From Beta vulgaris subsp. vulgaris (taxonomy: Eukaryota; Streptophyta; Magnoliopsida; Caryophyllales; Amaranthaceae): a DNA stretch of 64,000 nucleotides. Every line of letters starts with the position of its first letter. Positions within the stretch are counted from its first letter, which is position 1. A program made the position numbers and the translations under genes. The DNA lies in NCBI RefSeq assembly GCF_026745355.1, contig NC_079205.1:62234915-62298914 (forward strand), written 5' to 3'. A model generated the notes under the pieces. It searched no databases. It had not been told where the DNA came from and saw nothing but the letters and a program-made list of their open reading frames with translations. Shown in pieces: positions 22,539 to 36,090 of this stretch.

Positions 22539-24053
22539 ATGGATTGTCTGAATAAACAAAAAGAAATGGATGTTCAAATGTAAGGCTATTAGTCGTAGTA
22601 AATTGCCTGAGCTACCAGATGAAATTTGGATTCAGATTATGTTGAAACTGCCTATTAAGCCTCTTCATATATGCAAATGTGTATCCAAGACATGGCACTC
22701 TCATGTCTTGCACATTTTCGACACCCAGAAGGGATTAGAGCTTCCTCCTTGTGGCATTTTATTCGAAATTTTGCGTACTCCTGGTGATTTTGGTTATGAT
22801 AATGAGAATGATGTAAAGCGAGAGTTCGATTTGGGTTATTTATCCCTTGGTGACTACAAGATTACAAAGTGGTCAAATGATGATCAAACCGAAAGTGCTA
22901 CCTAGAGATGACTGACCATCAAAATACCCATGGAGATTATCATAATGGTAATGCTAGTGGATTGTTGCTGGGTAACTTAACTATAAAATTTGGCGGCTGG
23001 ATCTCAAATGCCAAAAAATACAGGTTATGGAACATGCACCGTGGCTTGATGCTTAGCATCGTCGATTCTCATACTTATCATGTATACAATCCTGCCACCA
23101 ATGAAGTTTTGTCCTACCTAAGTCTCCTTCTCACATACTTTCCAGATATCAACCCACTGAGCTAGCAACCATCATTAATTTTTGTTGTTCTCTTTTCTAC
23201 TGAATGTAATTTCAGTGTCATTAGTTTTTCCAAGGACACAAGAACAGAGAAAAGCATGGTATTGGTTGAGATTTATTCTTCTAACAAGCATCAATGGTCT
23301 GCGTCAGAGTTCCCCCTTGAAAAAGAAGTCTATTTAGAAAGATGGAATGTGTCTGGTGCTGTGTTTCTGGATAGCACCTTATATTTCATGACGAACAAGA
23401 GACATGTTGTGGCAGTTCAATTCCATTCGAGGGACGAAGTAAGCCTGTACTCTATACGCCTGCCTTCTTGTATCAAAAGGGGCTTTGTTGAATCACAATT
23501 GGATGTCTCTCAAGGATGTCTTTATCTTTCCAACCGTAAGTTTCCGAACCTATGGATTTGGAAACACGATGGAAGATCAACAGATTCTGATCCTTGGATC
23601 CCGCAGCTTATATTCAAGAAATCGGGTACTTCTGTATGCCAACCACTTGTTGAGAAATTTTTTCGTCAAGTTGCGAGAGAACATATTTCTCCACATATCA
23701 TAATCATCCATCCTGAGGAACCGGTTGTTTTCATTGACGTGGAATCATCCATCTTTGCATTCCATCTTGTTAATGGTACTGTTGAGAAGATTGCTGAGCT
23801 TCTAAGGAAGATATTCTTTTGGTGGGTACTGCCTTCATATATTCTCCATGCTTTGCCTCATTGAAGCGTCTAAAGCCAACAAATCAGATCGTTGTGATGC
23901 ATATGTACATTGCTAACTCTGGTAGAATTATATCTTGTGTTAGTGATGACTTTATATTTTCTTACGCGGGATCCTTGCCTTGTGCAGCTAGTTGACCGAG
24001 GATCTTGTCTGATACTTCTGAAGAGGACAACAAAGGCAACTGAAGAAGACTGA
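22539..24053 (+). pseudogene. F-box protein gene, copy 2 (frameshifted)
   Basis: Same F-box protein as 2883-4418. After the ATG at 22539 an extra base (CAAAAAGAAATGG against CAAGAAAGATGG) throws the start out of frame; the F-box frame is open from about 22570. A missing C creates TAG near 22904 (GCTACCTAG against GCTACCCTAG). A missing T near 23109 shifts the frame again, and GAGCTTCTAAGG near 23797 lacks a C. From 23256 the F-box-associated half is open for 202 codons, longer than in copy 1, and includes WNVSGAVFLDSTLYFMTNKR. The last-exon-like piece ends at TGA 24051-24053. Because the other copies are intact at these exact places, an ancestral intact gene existed before duplication. Confidence 0.85.
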
Positions 24054-24059
24054 TGCATG

Positions 24060-25039
24060 TAACTAGTATTCCTGATATAGCATTCTAGACTTGCTGGTCC
24101 AAACTATTTTGAAGGCGCACCTTCATTTTTATGAAGACATTGAATTATCATCTAATTATACTATATTTGTTTGAACTTTTTTGATACTATGCATTTTTAT
24201 ATATCCAAGACCCTTGAGATTGGTCTCTGTTAATGTAATATGGTGAATATGTGATTTTTTTTCCTTCACAATTGATTGGCCTGAAGATGCTTTCCTTGGA
24301 CCAACAGTCTTAGTTCTTAATGTCTAATCATAGGCATTCCCATGAAGAGTTTGAAACTTGAAAGAGATGCTCATCCTTGTTCTTGAATGTTGCCTAGTAT
24401 CTGTTTCTTCTTTGGTTGCTTATATGCTCTTTTGCGCTGTTACAACCATCTTTCCTTCTCTTGTTTCTTGGATTAGTTTTTACCCATTTAGTTCTCGTGA
24501 TAGGTTCATGGTTTACATCAATTTTATTGTTTGGTTACTATTCTTTATGACTACCTAATTATCATGCTACCATATTTTTTTTGACGTATCCTGTCTAACA
24601 AAGACATTCTACTAGATATTTGGACTGCTTCACAAACAACATTGGTATGAATTAAGATGCCAAACCTACGCACAAATTAAAGATGCTTGGGATTTTAGGA
24701 AGGCAGAGCTGACTGGCTTGCCCTTTGAGATAATGCTGATAAAATGAGTGAGTTATTTTTGGGATTTGTGCAAAAAAAAACTGTCAGTTAGGTTATATAA
24801 CCTTTGCTACCATGCTACAAGAAAAAAATGCCAAGGGGATGGCTGAAGCTGCAGAAAAAATCGAGGCAAAGATGCTGTCCATGCAAAACTGCTGAGGTCT
24901 GTCCTTACTTTTATGTTTTAGTCATTTTGGGTCATGTCATACATTGTATGATATATCCTTCTGACATAAGTTTTATGAACTCAGATTCCCTGTGATTTAA
25001 ACTCAACCTCAGCTGCTCGGGTGCTATTGTACGTTTCTC
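24060..25039. other. Block A spacer, copy 2
   Basis: Equivalent of 4430-5401, including the exon-like MAEAAEKIEAKMLSMQ and IPCDLNSTSAARVLLYV stretches of the unrecognised gene. No complete gene. Confidence 0.5.
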
Positions 25040-25665
25040 AACCTCAGCTGTCCATGTAAAAGTCACTTGTCAAGATAGTCGTAAAGTTAATATTGTTATG
25101 TCTTTGCTAAATCTTTTTAAGTACTGCTTCTCACTCCACATGCAATAGATTTTCTTGGCCTGAAAATGGGATGAAGATTTTTTTTTGTTTGGCGGGCAGT
25201 GGTTTGGTGGTGTGAATTAATTTTTTCGCTTGGATGAAGTAGCTAGGAAATTGTGCATAGTGCTTGTTTATATGTTAGATAATTCATGGAAACATCATAT
25301 GCATGATGCTGTTTTCTTTTTTAATATCTATCATGTATTGGGAAGACATCAATTTTGTGATGAATGGCTAAGAAATGTTATTGAGTTGCTCAAATGGGAA
25401 AAGATCTCGGGTGTTTAAATTTAAGCTGTAAGATATTGGTTTCCATTATCTTGAATTTTAAGAATAAGATTCTTTGCCCTGCACAACTATATACATCTTC
25501 TTTTGCCTATGTGGATTTTATTTCTCTTACCTGCTCCTTCTCTGTATGTGTGCTCTGTTGCATGATGAAGTCAATTATTAGCTTATTGAACCTAAAATCC
25601 TAAATAAAGGTTTTATGCGTGGTTGGTTGTAGTATCAACAATGATGCTTTTGTTTGGCCCCACAG

Positions 25666-28146
25666 CTTTGGAGGTTGAGTTCACAAAGTCTCAGGTAGTC
25701 GCCGAATTCCTGGATTCTTTTTGTGTTTGGTAGCTGCAAAGAAGCATTGGCTTGCAATCTTGGGCCTGGCTTTCTGCATTCAGGTTCGACTATTAGGTCT
25801 TCTGTTGTCTCATTGATTGTTCTCTTGCCTGGACAGTTGCTTTCCTTTTGCTTACCCCTTTGTGTCGTTAGTAGATTGTAACTTCCTTTTTCTGATCGAA
25901 CTTACAGGGAATTGAAATGCTTTCATTGGTTCTTTCAAGACTGGGCATTCTCTTGTAAATGTTCTGTTGAATTTATGGAGTTGTACCGTTGTATACTTAG
26001 CTCACTTTTGAGTGTTAACATGTGTTTGTATGCGCATAGGAAGTTCTCGTTTTTTCAGTTTGTAATTCTAATAAGGTGGTCTTCCTATATGTTTAGCAGA
26101 AAGAATACGTCTAATTAAGTTCATTTCTCCTATGTTGATTTTGGTGCTGAGATAGCTAAGTTTGGTAGTGCTGTCTTCCAAAGCATTTCACGTAAGACAT
26201 CTAGTAGAAGTTAAAGTGTTTCTATCGTTTTGTTTCTTAGATATGATTTTTCTAGTTCACTAGATCGCATGATGAATTGAATTCAATGGATTCAAATAGT
26301 ACCCTTTGATGTTCAATAACTTACTATCTTCACTTTATAATGATAGAGTGTATCTCTTATAGCTCTGTGCCAAGCAACCATATGGGAACTTGGAAATTGT
26401 AGCGTTTTTGCGGTTATTTTAGTCTGGTAGAAATGGACTGAAAGAAAATAATAAGAGAAGATTAAGTGAAGCAAGAAGAACATAAATAAACTGTAGAATT
26501 TGAAGCAGTCACTTTGTTGTTCTGTTTTAATTTTACATATGCCCGAAGCTCCAAATGATGACCTTAGTACTAATAGGGATATCACTATGGTAATGTGCTG
26601 CTTAGTTTGTGGATTTATGGAAATTATGGTTCTCAATGCTTTTGAATTCTTTTCAAGGTTTCCTTCTCTTTAGATCATTTTTTTTAACCCACCATTTCAA
26701 AGGTTGAAAGAATACTCCTAGTATTTTGTGAATTATATTATAGGCGTGGCGAGCTTAGTTGATTTGTGTTGTGAGCACTTAGCAAATACACATCTGTTAG
26801 CCTGTTGTAGAATTTCATCAGTCTGCCTATCTCACAATTTTTTTTACTAATGCCAAACTACAGGGTGACTTTTTCTGTATAGATTCTTTTGGTCTTCTTT
26901 ACTCAGTTATGGTTAGTGTAGCCAAGTCCTTTGATGCACCTATAAAGGTAAGTTCCATGATTGTTAATGGTTCATCTACCCATCTACTCTGCAGCTTTTG
27001 TTCCCCACAGGAGATGCTGCAAGACCATTTTCTATGTTGGATTAGGAGATATTGTTATCCCTGGTGAGACAAGGAAATTAGTCGATTAGTTTCTTTCATT
27101 CATCCATGATCACTTTTTTGTTTTTCCACTTGTTGAGTTGTGAAGCTTGTTCTATGTGCAAAATATATAGCCTTTTATTTTATTTTTAACATATCTAGTG
27201 GCATCTTGAATTTGTATGGAATGTGTAGTGTGAATGTTCTTATTTTGTCCTTTAGACATCAATTGTGGGATGAGGTTGATAGATTTGCTTGGGGCTTGCA
27301 TTTGGAGATGTTACCTTGGCCTTTTAAAAGGGAGGCATTAACATAGTACCATGCGCTATGTCACCTATGGCTGAATAATGAAAATGCTGTATCAAATGGA
27401 TGGGATTAGAATTTTGAACTCTAGCTAATATAATAACATTACTGGAGTAAAAGTTTCTAATTGAGGGTGCCTAATATTATGAAGAACAGGCAATTGGTGA
27501 GGGAAATCATGTAATTGTCGCCTTTGAGTAAAGGTCTGTGATTAATTAAGTCGCCAAAATTGGAATAATTAGGAGAAATTTAGGTCCTCAGAATTCAGAA
27601 AGCAGCTCACAAGTATTAGGCCATGAGTCATCTACCCATAATAGTTCCCTACGGCTCTTCAGCAAACTGGTGATGCACAGCTGTTAATTTTCTCGCCCTT
27701 TCTTTCTACATTTTTTTCCAGTTTCTCGAGCCAACTCCTCTCTCCTAATTTCTGACTAGCCAACCTTACATCTTAGTTTCTCAGTGCTCACTGGTTTTAT
27801 GTGTATGACAATACTGCTCTGATTTTGGAGTGGACCACTTTGATGCTCCGTGTTTGCCGGTAAATGGTATTTCTGAATTGGGAGTCTGAAGCTCCTTTTA
27901 AAACTCTTGGATGTGTGGAGAGGCATTCTTATTGTGACTTTACATTCTTTGTCTTTGGAGGGAGTGGTGGTTTTATGTAAATTAATGTGCATATTAAGAT
28001 AAATAAGTGCTGTAGCTTTAAAGTCTACTGTGAAAAGTGAGCAAAGACATTTTCTGACAATTCTATTTCGTGACTTGGTTTTGCGACTTCTTTAGGCATC
28101 TTTGTGGCATTGGCATTGCGATTTGATGTTTCCGAGGGAAAGAGAG
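25666..28146 (+). pseudogene. SPP: Signal peptide peptidase gene, 3' exons (decayed)
   Basis: Five exon remnants in order, all with AG/GT borders. 25666-25783 gives LEVEFTKSQVVA then, after indels, AKKHWLA and LGLAFCIQ. 25908-25954 gives GIEMLSL. 26864-26947 gives VMVSVAKSFDAPIK. 27011-27063 carries the GLGD region. 28096 to ~28146 gives GIFVALALRFDVSEGK. SPP is an ER-membrane aspartyl protease that cleaves signal-peptide remnants using YD and GLGD motifs. Here the YD-containing stretch before VMVSVAK is scrambled by indels, and a base is missing just before GLGD (TTGGATTAGGAGAT). The N-terminal exons are absent. The whole remnant exists only in block A copy 2. Confidence 0.85.
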
Positions 28147-30115
28147 CCAATACTTAAGATTCTGTGATTTAAAACTCAACCTCAGCTGCTCGGTGCTATT
28201 GTAGTTTTCTTCTTTCTGCTATTAATTAACTTATGTTATCTTTGAAGGAATTGTTAGCAAGCTCACATGGCTCACAGTGTGGATTTTGTACTCCTAGATT
28301 TGTCATGTCCATGTATGCTTTACTAAGGTCTAGTCAAACTCCTCCAATTGAGCAGCAAATTGAAGAAAGTCTGGCAGGGAACTTGTGTCGCTGCACAGGT
28401 TATAGGCCAATTATCGATGCCTTTAGAGTTTTTGCTGAAACTGATGACATGATATACACATTTGGTAACTCGGCAAGCCAACAAGGCAACGAGTTTATTT
28501 GTCCTCAACTGGTAAACCCTGCTCATGTGGACAAAAGTCTGATGGGAACACTGGCGATATGAAGGAAAGCGGGGCTTGCAGTGAAAGGTACAAACATCTT
28601 TCTTACAGTGATGTTGATGGTAGCAAATACAATGACCGAGAGCTTATTTTTCCTCCTGAATATTGCTAAGGAGATCTTTTTTAGTTTGAGTGGATTTAAT
28701 GGACTTAAGTGGTACAGACCTTTGTCACTTCAACTTGTTCTTGAGTTAAAATCCAAATATCCAGATGCAAGGTTGTGATTGGTAACACTGAGGTTGGAAT
28801 TGAAATGAGGTTGAAGAGAATGCAGTATAAAGCTCTTGTTTCAGTTGCACAGGTACCAGAGTTTTGAGGAGCTTCTAAGTGTTTGAGGAGAGTTTCTGTA
28901 GAGCGTGCTACTCATGAAATATAATCTGTAATGCTTTCGTTGAGCAAATAAAGTGGTTTGCTGGAACTCAGATTAGAAAGTTGCATCTGTAGGTGGGAAT
29001 ATATGCACTGCTAGTCCTATATCAGATTTGAATCCTCTTTGGATGGCAGCTGGAGCAAAGTTTCAAATCATTGATAGCAAGGGAAACATTAGACCAGTGT
29101 TGGAGAAGATTTTTTCCTTGGTTATCGCAAGGTTGATTTGTCAAGTGATGAGATTTTACTATCGATACATTTACCATGGACTAGGCCTTTCGAGTTTGTG
29201 AAAGAGTTCAAGCAGGCTCATCGTAGAGATGATGATATTGCATTAGTAAATGCTGGAATGCGTGTTCATCTCGAGAAGAAAGATGAAGAATGGCTTGTCT
29301 CAGATGCATCAATTGTTTACGGAGGGTTGCTGCTGTTTCTTTTCTTGCTTCAAAAAAAAGAGTTTCTCATAGGAAAGAGTTGGAATAAGGATTTGTTAGG
29401 CGAGGCATTAAAAGTCTTAGAGGAGGACATTTTTCTGAGGGAAGATGCACCTGGTGGAATGGTGGATTTCAGAAAATCTCTGACATTGAGTTTCTTCTTC
29501 AAATTCTTTTGGTGGGTCACTCGTGAAATGGATGTAAAGACATGTTTGACAGAAACAGTACCACCATCTTATCTGTCAGCAATACAGCCATCCCATAGGC
29601 CATCTGTTATGGGGAGTCAGGACTATGATACGGTCAAACATGGGACAGCTGTGGGATCTCCAGAGGTTCAATTATGTGCAACACTTCAGGTGTGTTATTA
29701 ATTATCACTAAATATCCTGTCTTCTTTCTCTGAATTTTTATATCGTTTGATATTTTCTATTTTGGGGTTTTTTTTGGTTGGGGTGTGGGGCTCCGTGGAG
29801 CAGGGCTGTGTTTCATGTACTATGAATCACGGATTACTGCTCCACTTTTTTCAGTCTCCTTTTTCGATTCGTAAAGTCAAAGGTGAAGATGGAATCAGCT
29901 ATGTAACATAATTTCACACGTGAAGTATATTTGAATGGTTATTCCCTCACTCCTTTTTTTTCTATCTCGTTTATGAAGATTATGCAATCTCCTACACGTC
30001 CTCCCATCAGGTTCACGTATTCTAGGAGGGCTGGAAAAAACTAATCAGGGCAGAAGGGGGATTTCATAGGCTGTAACTAAACAAAGTAAAATTTGTAATG
30101 ATGACTCAGCTAGTC

Positions 30116-30323
30116 TGTTAGTAGTGGAGAATAGAGCAGGAGGTTGTTAGTGTTGGGTCCAGTATAGGGCTATAAATAGGAAGGTTTTAATATTTTTGTG
30201 GGCATCCAAAGAATATAGTAGAAAGAGAGTCACTCATTGGGAGAGCTCCAAAATCCTCTCGGAAGCATTGTGGGTGGTATTTGGTCCTCTACTCTGGAGG
30301 TCGATACTTCAATATATCCAACA
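30116..30323 (+). mobile_element. Candidate solo LTR in an XDH intron
   Basis: A 208-bp stretch starting TGTTAG and ending CCAACA, with CTATAAATAGG (~30169) as a possible TATA box. No flanking target duplication was found, so the call is weak. Confidence 0.3.
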
Positions 30324-30480
30324 CCCTTAGCCCTAAGTTCTATATTGATTTGCATACTGAACTGTAGCAGATTGCATATAATTCATTTTAGCCCTCTTAC
30401 CTTTTTATCTGTCTAATAGCTATCATTGAGCAAAATTATAATAAGAAGGGTCTTGAAACCCTCCGTCCTGCACCCTGGCA

Positions 30481-30491
30481 CCCCCCCCCCC
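30481..30491. repeat. Poly-C run
   Basis: Eleven C within the XDH intron before 30755. Homopolymer length is uncertain. Confidence 0.7.
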
Positions 30492-33400
30492 TCAAATAAA
30501 AAAAAATTGTGTGGAAGCCTGACCCAAGAATGTTTGGATTCCTTAATAAAAAGAAAAAGAACCCTTTGACTTGGTCAAGCTGGAAACTGTCATCTCGGTT
30601 TTCAGTTAGTCCCTTTCAGGCTGAAACCAGTTTTAACTTATCACTACCAATTAAAACAGTGCAAGAAATTAAGAAAGTAATAACAAATAGAACAGCTGAC
30701 TTGCCAGCTTCACTAGTCATCTTATGCGCCTTATTGGTTTGTCACTCTTTTCAGGTCACAGGTGAGGCAGAATACGTTGATGATATGGGGATGCCGCCTA
30801 ATGGTTTGCATGCTGCTTTAATTCTGAGTAAAAAGCCTCATGCCCGCATCGTCTCAATTGATGATTCTGGGGCAAAGACTTTGCCTGGGTTTGCAGGCCA
30901 AAGATGTCCCTGGGGATAATCATATTGGACCCGTTGTCGCTGATGAGGAGCTCTTTGCTTCAGAGTTGGTTACTTGTGTGGGCCAGGTACTAAGATTTTT
31001 AAGTATTCATAATTGAAGGATTTGTACAGGTAATTGGCATAGTTGTTGCTGATACCCATGAAAATGCAATACTAACAGCGGGAAAAGTGCATGTAGAGTA
31101 TGAAGAGTTGCATCCTGTTTTATCTATAGAGGATGCACTCAAATTTAAAAGTTTTCATCCTGGCTCAGAGAAGCAATTCCTGAAAGGCGATGTTGATCTC
31201 TGCTTTCTGTTAGGTGCATGTGACAGGATCATTGAAGGAGAGGTACAAGTAGGTGGTCAAGAACATTTCTACTTGGAAACACAGAGCAGTTTAGTATGGA
31301 CCATGGATAGTGGTAATGAGGTCCATATGATTTCATCTACTCAAGTACGTATCACTCTAAAGTTGCTAGTTTCTTTTGTGCACCATTACAATGTTAGTGT
31401 AATTTGAGTTGTCTATCTGAATGTGGATCGTCCCGTTATTTTTATTTTTGGTCTTCTAGTGAATTCTTTTCACTGAAATAACTCTGCAGGCTCCTCAGAA
31501 GCATCAGAAGTATGTCAGTCACGTACTTGGTCTTCCTATGTCAAAAGTAGTTTGCAAAATCAAGAGAATTGGTGGCGGTTTTGGCGGCAAGGAGACAAGA
31601 TCAGCTTTTATTGCTGCTGCAGCTTCTGTTGTCTTATCTGTTAAACCGGCATGTAAAACTCACCTTAGACCGAGATGTAGACATGATGATAACTGGGCAG
31701 CGTCACAGCTTTCTTGGAAGTATAAGGTATACTTTAATTTACCAGTTGGCTATTTTGACATTGATTTTATGCTGTGATTGACATGCATGTAGGAGCATAT
31801 TTGAGCTAAATCAAGCTGACAAAACCTCATCCATTTGTTGTGTTCTGCACTTGTTTCCCCCACTAAAATGCATCTTTGGTCCAATCAAAGCTCCAAGAAA
31901 GGTTCACTCTGCTTGTCAAATATAAGAGGTGACTCTAAATTGATTCAGGATGTGAACTGTAAGGAGAAGAGGATGAAATGAAGGCATAAGCGTGTTCTGA
32001 AGAACAAGACCAATATAGTGCCCCCCCAGAACCAAGAAAAGTGTAAATAACAGAATATCCGCAGATCAAGATTATTAGTTATATTACCTCCATGCTCTTT
32101 TCTATAGATTGCATTAGATCCACAAATTATGAAAAGTGTACATCATATTTTTAGTTGCTGACTGTTGCTTCATGACAACAATTTGTGTGTTTTAACTTCT
32201 TATGCTAGCAATAGTAGGAGTGTGTGTTATGCAGTATTTAGATAAGGGAAGTGTGATGCATCTTTATGAATAATAGGCGGGAACTACTATAGCAACTCTG
32301 ACACTAAAACATGTATTTTGGTGAAAGAAGTCTTTCACCCTATTTGCATTATTATCAAAATGTAACAATAATAGGCTTATGTTTGAGAATTTTCAAACTC
32401 TCCCACAGAATTAGTAAAAATCTCATGAATTCTCTACAAGGCTCTTTCTCACATTTTAGGAGACAAATATGCGCACCCTAGCATCTCATTCATAGGGGAA
32501 ACTATCATCACAATTATCAAAACTAGGAAACAAAATTTTACAAGGACTCATACGAGAAACGTGATACTTAGGAATCATGCTTTCCTAATTACATACTTCT
32601 GCTGATTAATTACTATATATTTATAATAGGAACTAAGATAAAGTAATATTCCTGAATACCCTTACCTGATACTAAGACACTAAAATAACCTTGCTACCTT
32701 GCATGGAGCTGCCTGATTGGCCGCTCAGCATCTTGACCTGATAACCAAAGGAGAAGTGCTGAACTGAAGGAGGAATTCACCTTGCCGTGCTCTCGCCCCA
32801 GGCTATATTAGGCTGTGTGCCCGGGCAGCAAATTTTCCAGCTTCTTGCCTCGGTATCTCCATGCCCATCTCACTATGTTGGGCTTACTTCTCACTCCCAC
32901 AATGGAATGTAGTAGAATAAACAAGATAAGCACTCGAAAATTCCATGTGCAATGTGCTCTTCACGAGTTTAAGGCAAAATATCGTGAAAACCTATTATGA
33001 TATTTTTGCACCTGCACAGTGAAACAATCATCCACCTTTTATGGCTGTTGTCCCATAGATTTTTGATGAAAAGATGCTTGAGTTTAACCTTGTATCTTTT
33101 TCTGAGTCAAATACTGGATTATTATATTGGAGCACTAGCATTGTGGATGATGTTGAAGCTCTAGCATCCTTGTCTTCCTCATTTTGTGCTTGTTGCTTTA
33201 TTGAATCTTTCTTTGTGTATGTAGAGCTTTTATGATTTGGTTTGACAGATTTGAAATATCGGATATATTGATTTAATTAATGTCATATATTACCCGGTAC
33301 AGGTTGGATTCACAAATGAGGGAAAGGTACTAGCTCTGGACCTTGAGATATATAACAATGCTGGAAATTCACTTGATCTCTCTCTTGCTATCCTTGAACG

Positions 33401-33902
33401 CGCAATGTTTCATTCAGACAATGTTTATGAGATACCAAATGGCCGCATAAATGGCAAAGTTTGCTTCACCAATCTTCCAAACAATACTGCTTTCCGTGGA
33501 TTCGGTGGCCCACAAGGGATGCTGATTGCTGAAAATTGGATTCAGAGGATAGCCATGGAGCTCGAGAAGAACCCGGAGGAGATCAGGGTAAGGAAAGTTG
33601 CTGTGTTTGCTTCTATACTCTGTAGTGAGGTATCTAGGCTTTGTGTTTCGCACATTATTAGTTTGTTGTCAACTTTTCATCCAGCATATTTATTCATGAA
33701 TATTCTAGTGATCAAGGTTTACACAATATGCTCAAAATTTGTGCTGTTGTAGGAAATAAACTTCCAAAGTGAAGGATCAATATTGCACTATGGCCAAATA
33801 CTTGAGCATTGTACATTACCCGAGTTGTGGAATCAACTGAAATTATCATGCGACTTCCATAGAGCACGTGCTGAGGTTGATGACTTTAATGTTCATAATC
33901 CA

Positions 33903-35925
33903 TACCTATTAAAAAGTGGGGAGTTCGGTTACTGTAGCTTAGTAACAGTGTATTGACAATTCTGCCCTCCCAACTTCCTCTAACTACTGTCTGGCCGTTA
34001 ACCCACACGTGGCTGCTTCATCACCTGGAAGTTCCACGTCACCTTCACCATCTCCATTTCCATTCCTCTGTTTGCTTCTGCCTTCGCCATCTTCATTTCC
34101 CTTCTCTAACTTCCTGGTGCCTGCGATTCGCCATCGTCACCTGCCAAAAATCGCCGGCCAATCACCCCTACCATCATTCTCACATATTTCCTCTGTCAAA
34201 CCAAAAAAAGGGCAGCGATTCGCACATATTTCTCGTGTCAAACAAAACAAAAGAACAGCGAAAATTAAACACAACCATGGATTCTGCCATGCTCAGCTGT
34301 TCTCGGATAAATAATTGCAAAGTTAGATATTTTGAAGCCAGTTCTGGATGTGAATACAATCGAAAAAAGGTATCTTCTTCAACTCAAATTGCAAAATTAT
34401 TTCTTTTTGTTGATGGGTTCTAATTGGAAATTTGGTACCACTTGAATATTTAGTTCCCTTAATATTGAACATTCAACTTTTACAAATTGCAAAATCAAAT
34501 ATTGTTCAGTTGCCATTGGTTAGTTGTAACTGTTTGTTCTCCTTCTCTTGATGGCTTCTCTTGATTCCTTCTCTTGATGGCTTGATGGCTTCTAATTGCA
34601 AAATTAGTATATTAGTTGAATGCTTAGTTGCGTTAATATTGAACATCCTGATTTCTTAGAATTGGGAAGCAACCCACTGTTCACACTGATTTGGTGAGAC
34701 TTACTGTTTGTTACTAACACATAAAGATGAAATTGGGTTTGTTTCTAGATCTTCAATTTTAATTTGTAGGACAATGAAGCATTTCCGACTGGAAAATGTT
34801 GGGGTTTGAGGAAATCTCACGGTACATCCGTACATGTATATATTCACAAATCTAATCGCAGATCTGGGCAAGATTAGCTTCTTGGGTAACTTTGAGAAGA
34901 TTTTTTTCTAGGAAATTAATAAGATGATTTTGTTTTGGTTAAGATGATAATCAAGTTTTCTGTTTAGGTACTTCCATGATTTCCTGCTGCCTACTAAAAA
35001 TGGAAGACATATCAAGTAACCTGCTGTGATTTTTTTATTTTATCACGTCAAGATAAAATACTCAATTTGTTGTAAAAAATCAGCAAACCTTGAACTTTTC
35101 TTTATTTTCGTTTGATTTTGTGTTTGATTTCTAGATGTTGAAGCATGGTGGACGCTTTAGGTAATGTGCTGTAAGTTTCTTTCTTAACTTGGAGAACACA
35201 AATCTGTAACTTGTTTGGCTCTTGATATGATTCTTCATTTCTTCACCCTGGTTGTCAACTGCACACTGCTAACAAGTTGATAATTACTACTACCAAGAGA
35301 TTATATGTACCAACTACCAAACTGTTTATATCCCTGTCTAACACACCAGCATAAACCTGAAAAAACACGAAATGTATCGAGGTTTAGATCTCAAATCCCT
35401 GGTGTAATTAAGCTGTACTGTAGACTACATGTTTAGTGTGTGAAACTGTGAATGAACGTAGATACCATTATGACACGGGCTAGTTTATCGAACTCTCTGT
35501 TTTCAGATTGATTCCGTTGTATAATCATACCATTACGACATGGAGGGTAGTGGTGTGATTTGCTCAGCTGTTGACATCCTTCCCACCAAATTTGCGAAAG
35601 AGGTATGCTGCTAAATGCTAATTTACATAATTTATGATCCCTCTTGTTACAATAAAGTTTTGTTAAGGAAATGTGATATATTCTGGGTCTGAAAACTGGC
35701 CATATTCATTCTAAGTTCTAAACTTCTAATATACATTTCTCAACTAATTGTGCTTACCTTGTAGGCCTCCCAACATTTCGAGAAACATCCTGTCACAGTT
35801 TATCGGTTACTGGCAACCACGAAAGATTTGACAGAATTCATCCCCATTTGAAAGAAGCTTGTATAACTCACATGGAAGCACTTACATCTTTGTATGAGGA
35901 GACGAAATTTTTTTAGGACGATGAC
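33903..35925. other. Unique DNA after the XDH break, no gene assigned
   Basis: Begins with GGGGAGTTCGGTTACTGTAG, which resembles a transposon end but has no partner found. A His/Ser/Pro-rich frame lies at 33953-34423 and a coding-like HPHLKEACITHMEALTSLYE at about 35840-35900; neither matches a family I know. Absent from units 1 and 3. Confidence 0.4.
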
Positions 35926-35927
35926 GA

Positions 35928-36090
35928 CAAACGTTTGGCCTCGAAGTTTGCTCCATGGTTCGAACGCCTGGCCTGGATGTTCACTTCATGGGATAAACTT
36001 CCAGGCCAGACGTTCGCCCCATGGAGCGAACTTCCAGGCCAGACGTTCTCCCCATGGAGTGAAACGTCCAGGCCAGACGTTCGCCCATCT
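35928..36090. repeat. 33-bp tandem repeat with an inverted first unit
   Basis: Units containing CCAGGCCAGACGTTCGCCCC and ATGGAGCGAA repeat about three times at 33-bp spacing from 35998. The unit before them (CTCCATGGTTCGAACGCCTGGCCTGG) is the reverse complement, so the array can fold into a hairpin. A GGTGG-rich tract follows (36115-36210). Confidence 0.75.

Larger units (their letters stand above)
18506..29130 (+). repeat. Segmental duplication block A, copy 2
   Basis: Same order as A1 and A3, plus a Helitron (18972-20313) and a 3.1-kb SPP-bearing insert between 55-bp direct repeats (24984-25038 and 28158-28210). The homology to A1 ends at 29130, but here XDH continues normally. Confidence 0.95.
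28248..33902 (+). pseudogene. XDH: Xanthine dehydrogenase gene, copy 2 (longest, broken)
   Basis: Exons with canonical borders: 28248-29689 (second 2Fe-2S centre CGFCTP and CRCTGYR, FAD domain), 30755-30986 (VTGEAEYVDDMG), 31030-31344 (intact; VIGIVVADTHENA, GQEHFYLET), 31490-31726 (RIGGGFGGKETRSAF), 33303-33587 (intact; [13 protein letters not shown]) and 33753 to about 33902 (EINFQSEGSILHYGQ). These cover Fe-S II, FAD and the first part of the molybdenum domain. The first 2Fe-2S exons and the C-terminal half of the molybdenum domain, with its catalytic glutamate, are missing. Frameshifts lie near 28503, 28660 and 28775; about 57 bp is lost near 28860; and there are small deletions near 30896 and 31640. 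Homology stops after FNVHN, where unrelated DNA begins. It is the template that shows what copies 1 and 3 lost. Confidence 0.93.

Noticed and set aside
33953..34423. 156-codon His/Ser-rich frame
   Set aside because: Low complexity, no domain, no splice or copy support; kept only as unassigned sequence.
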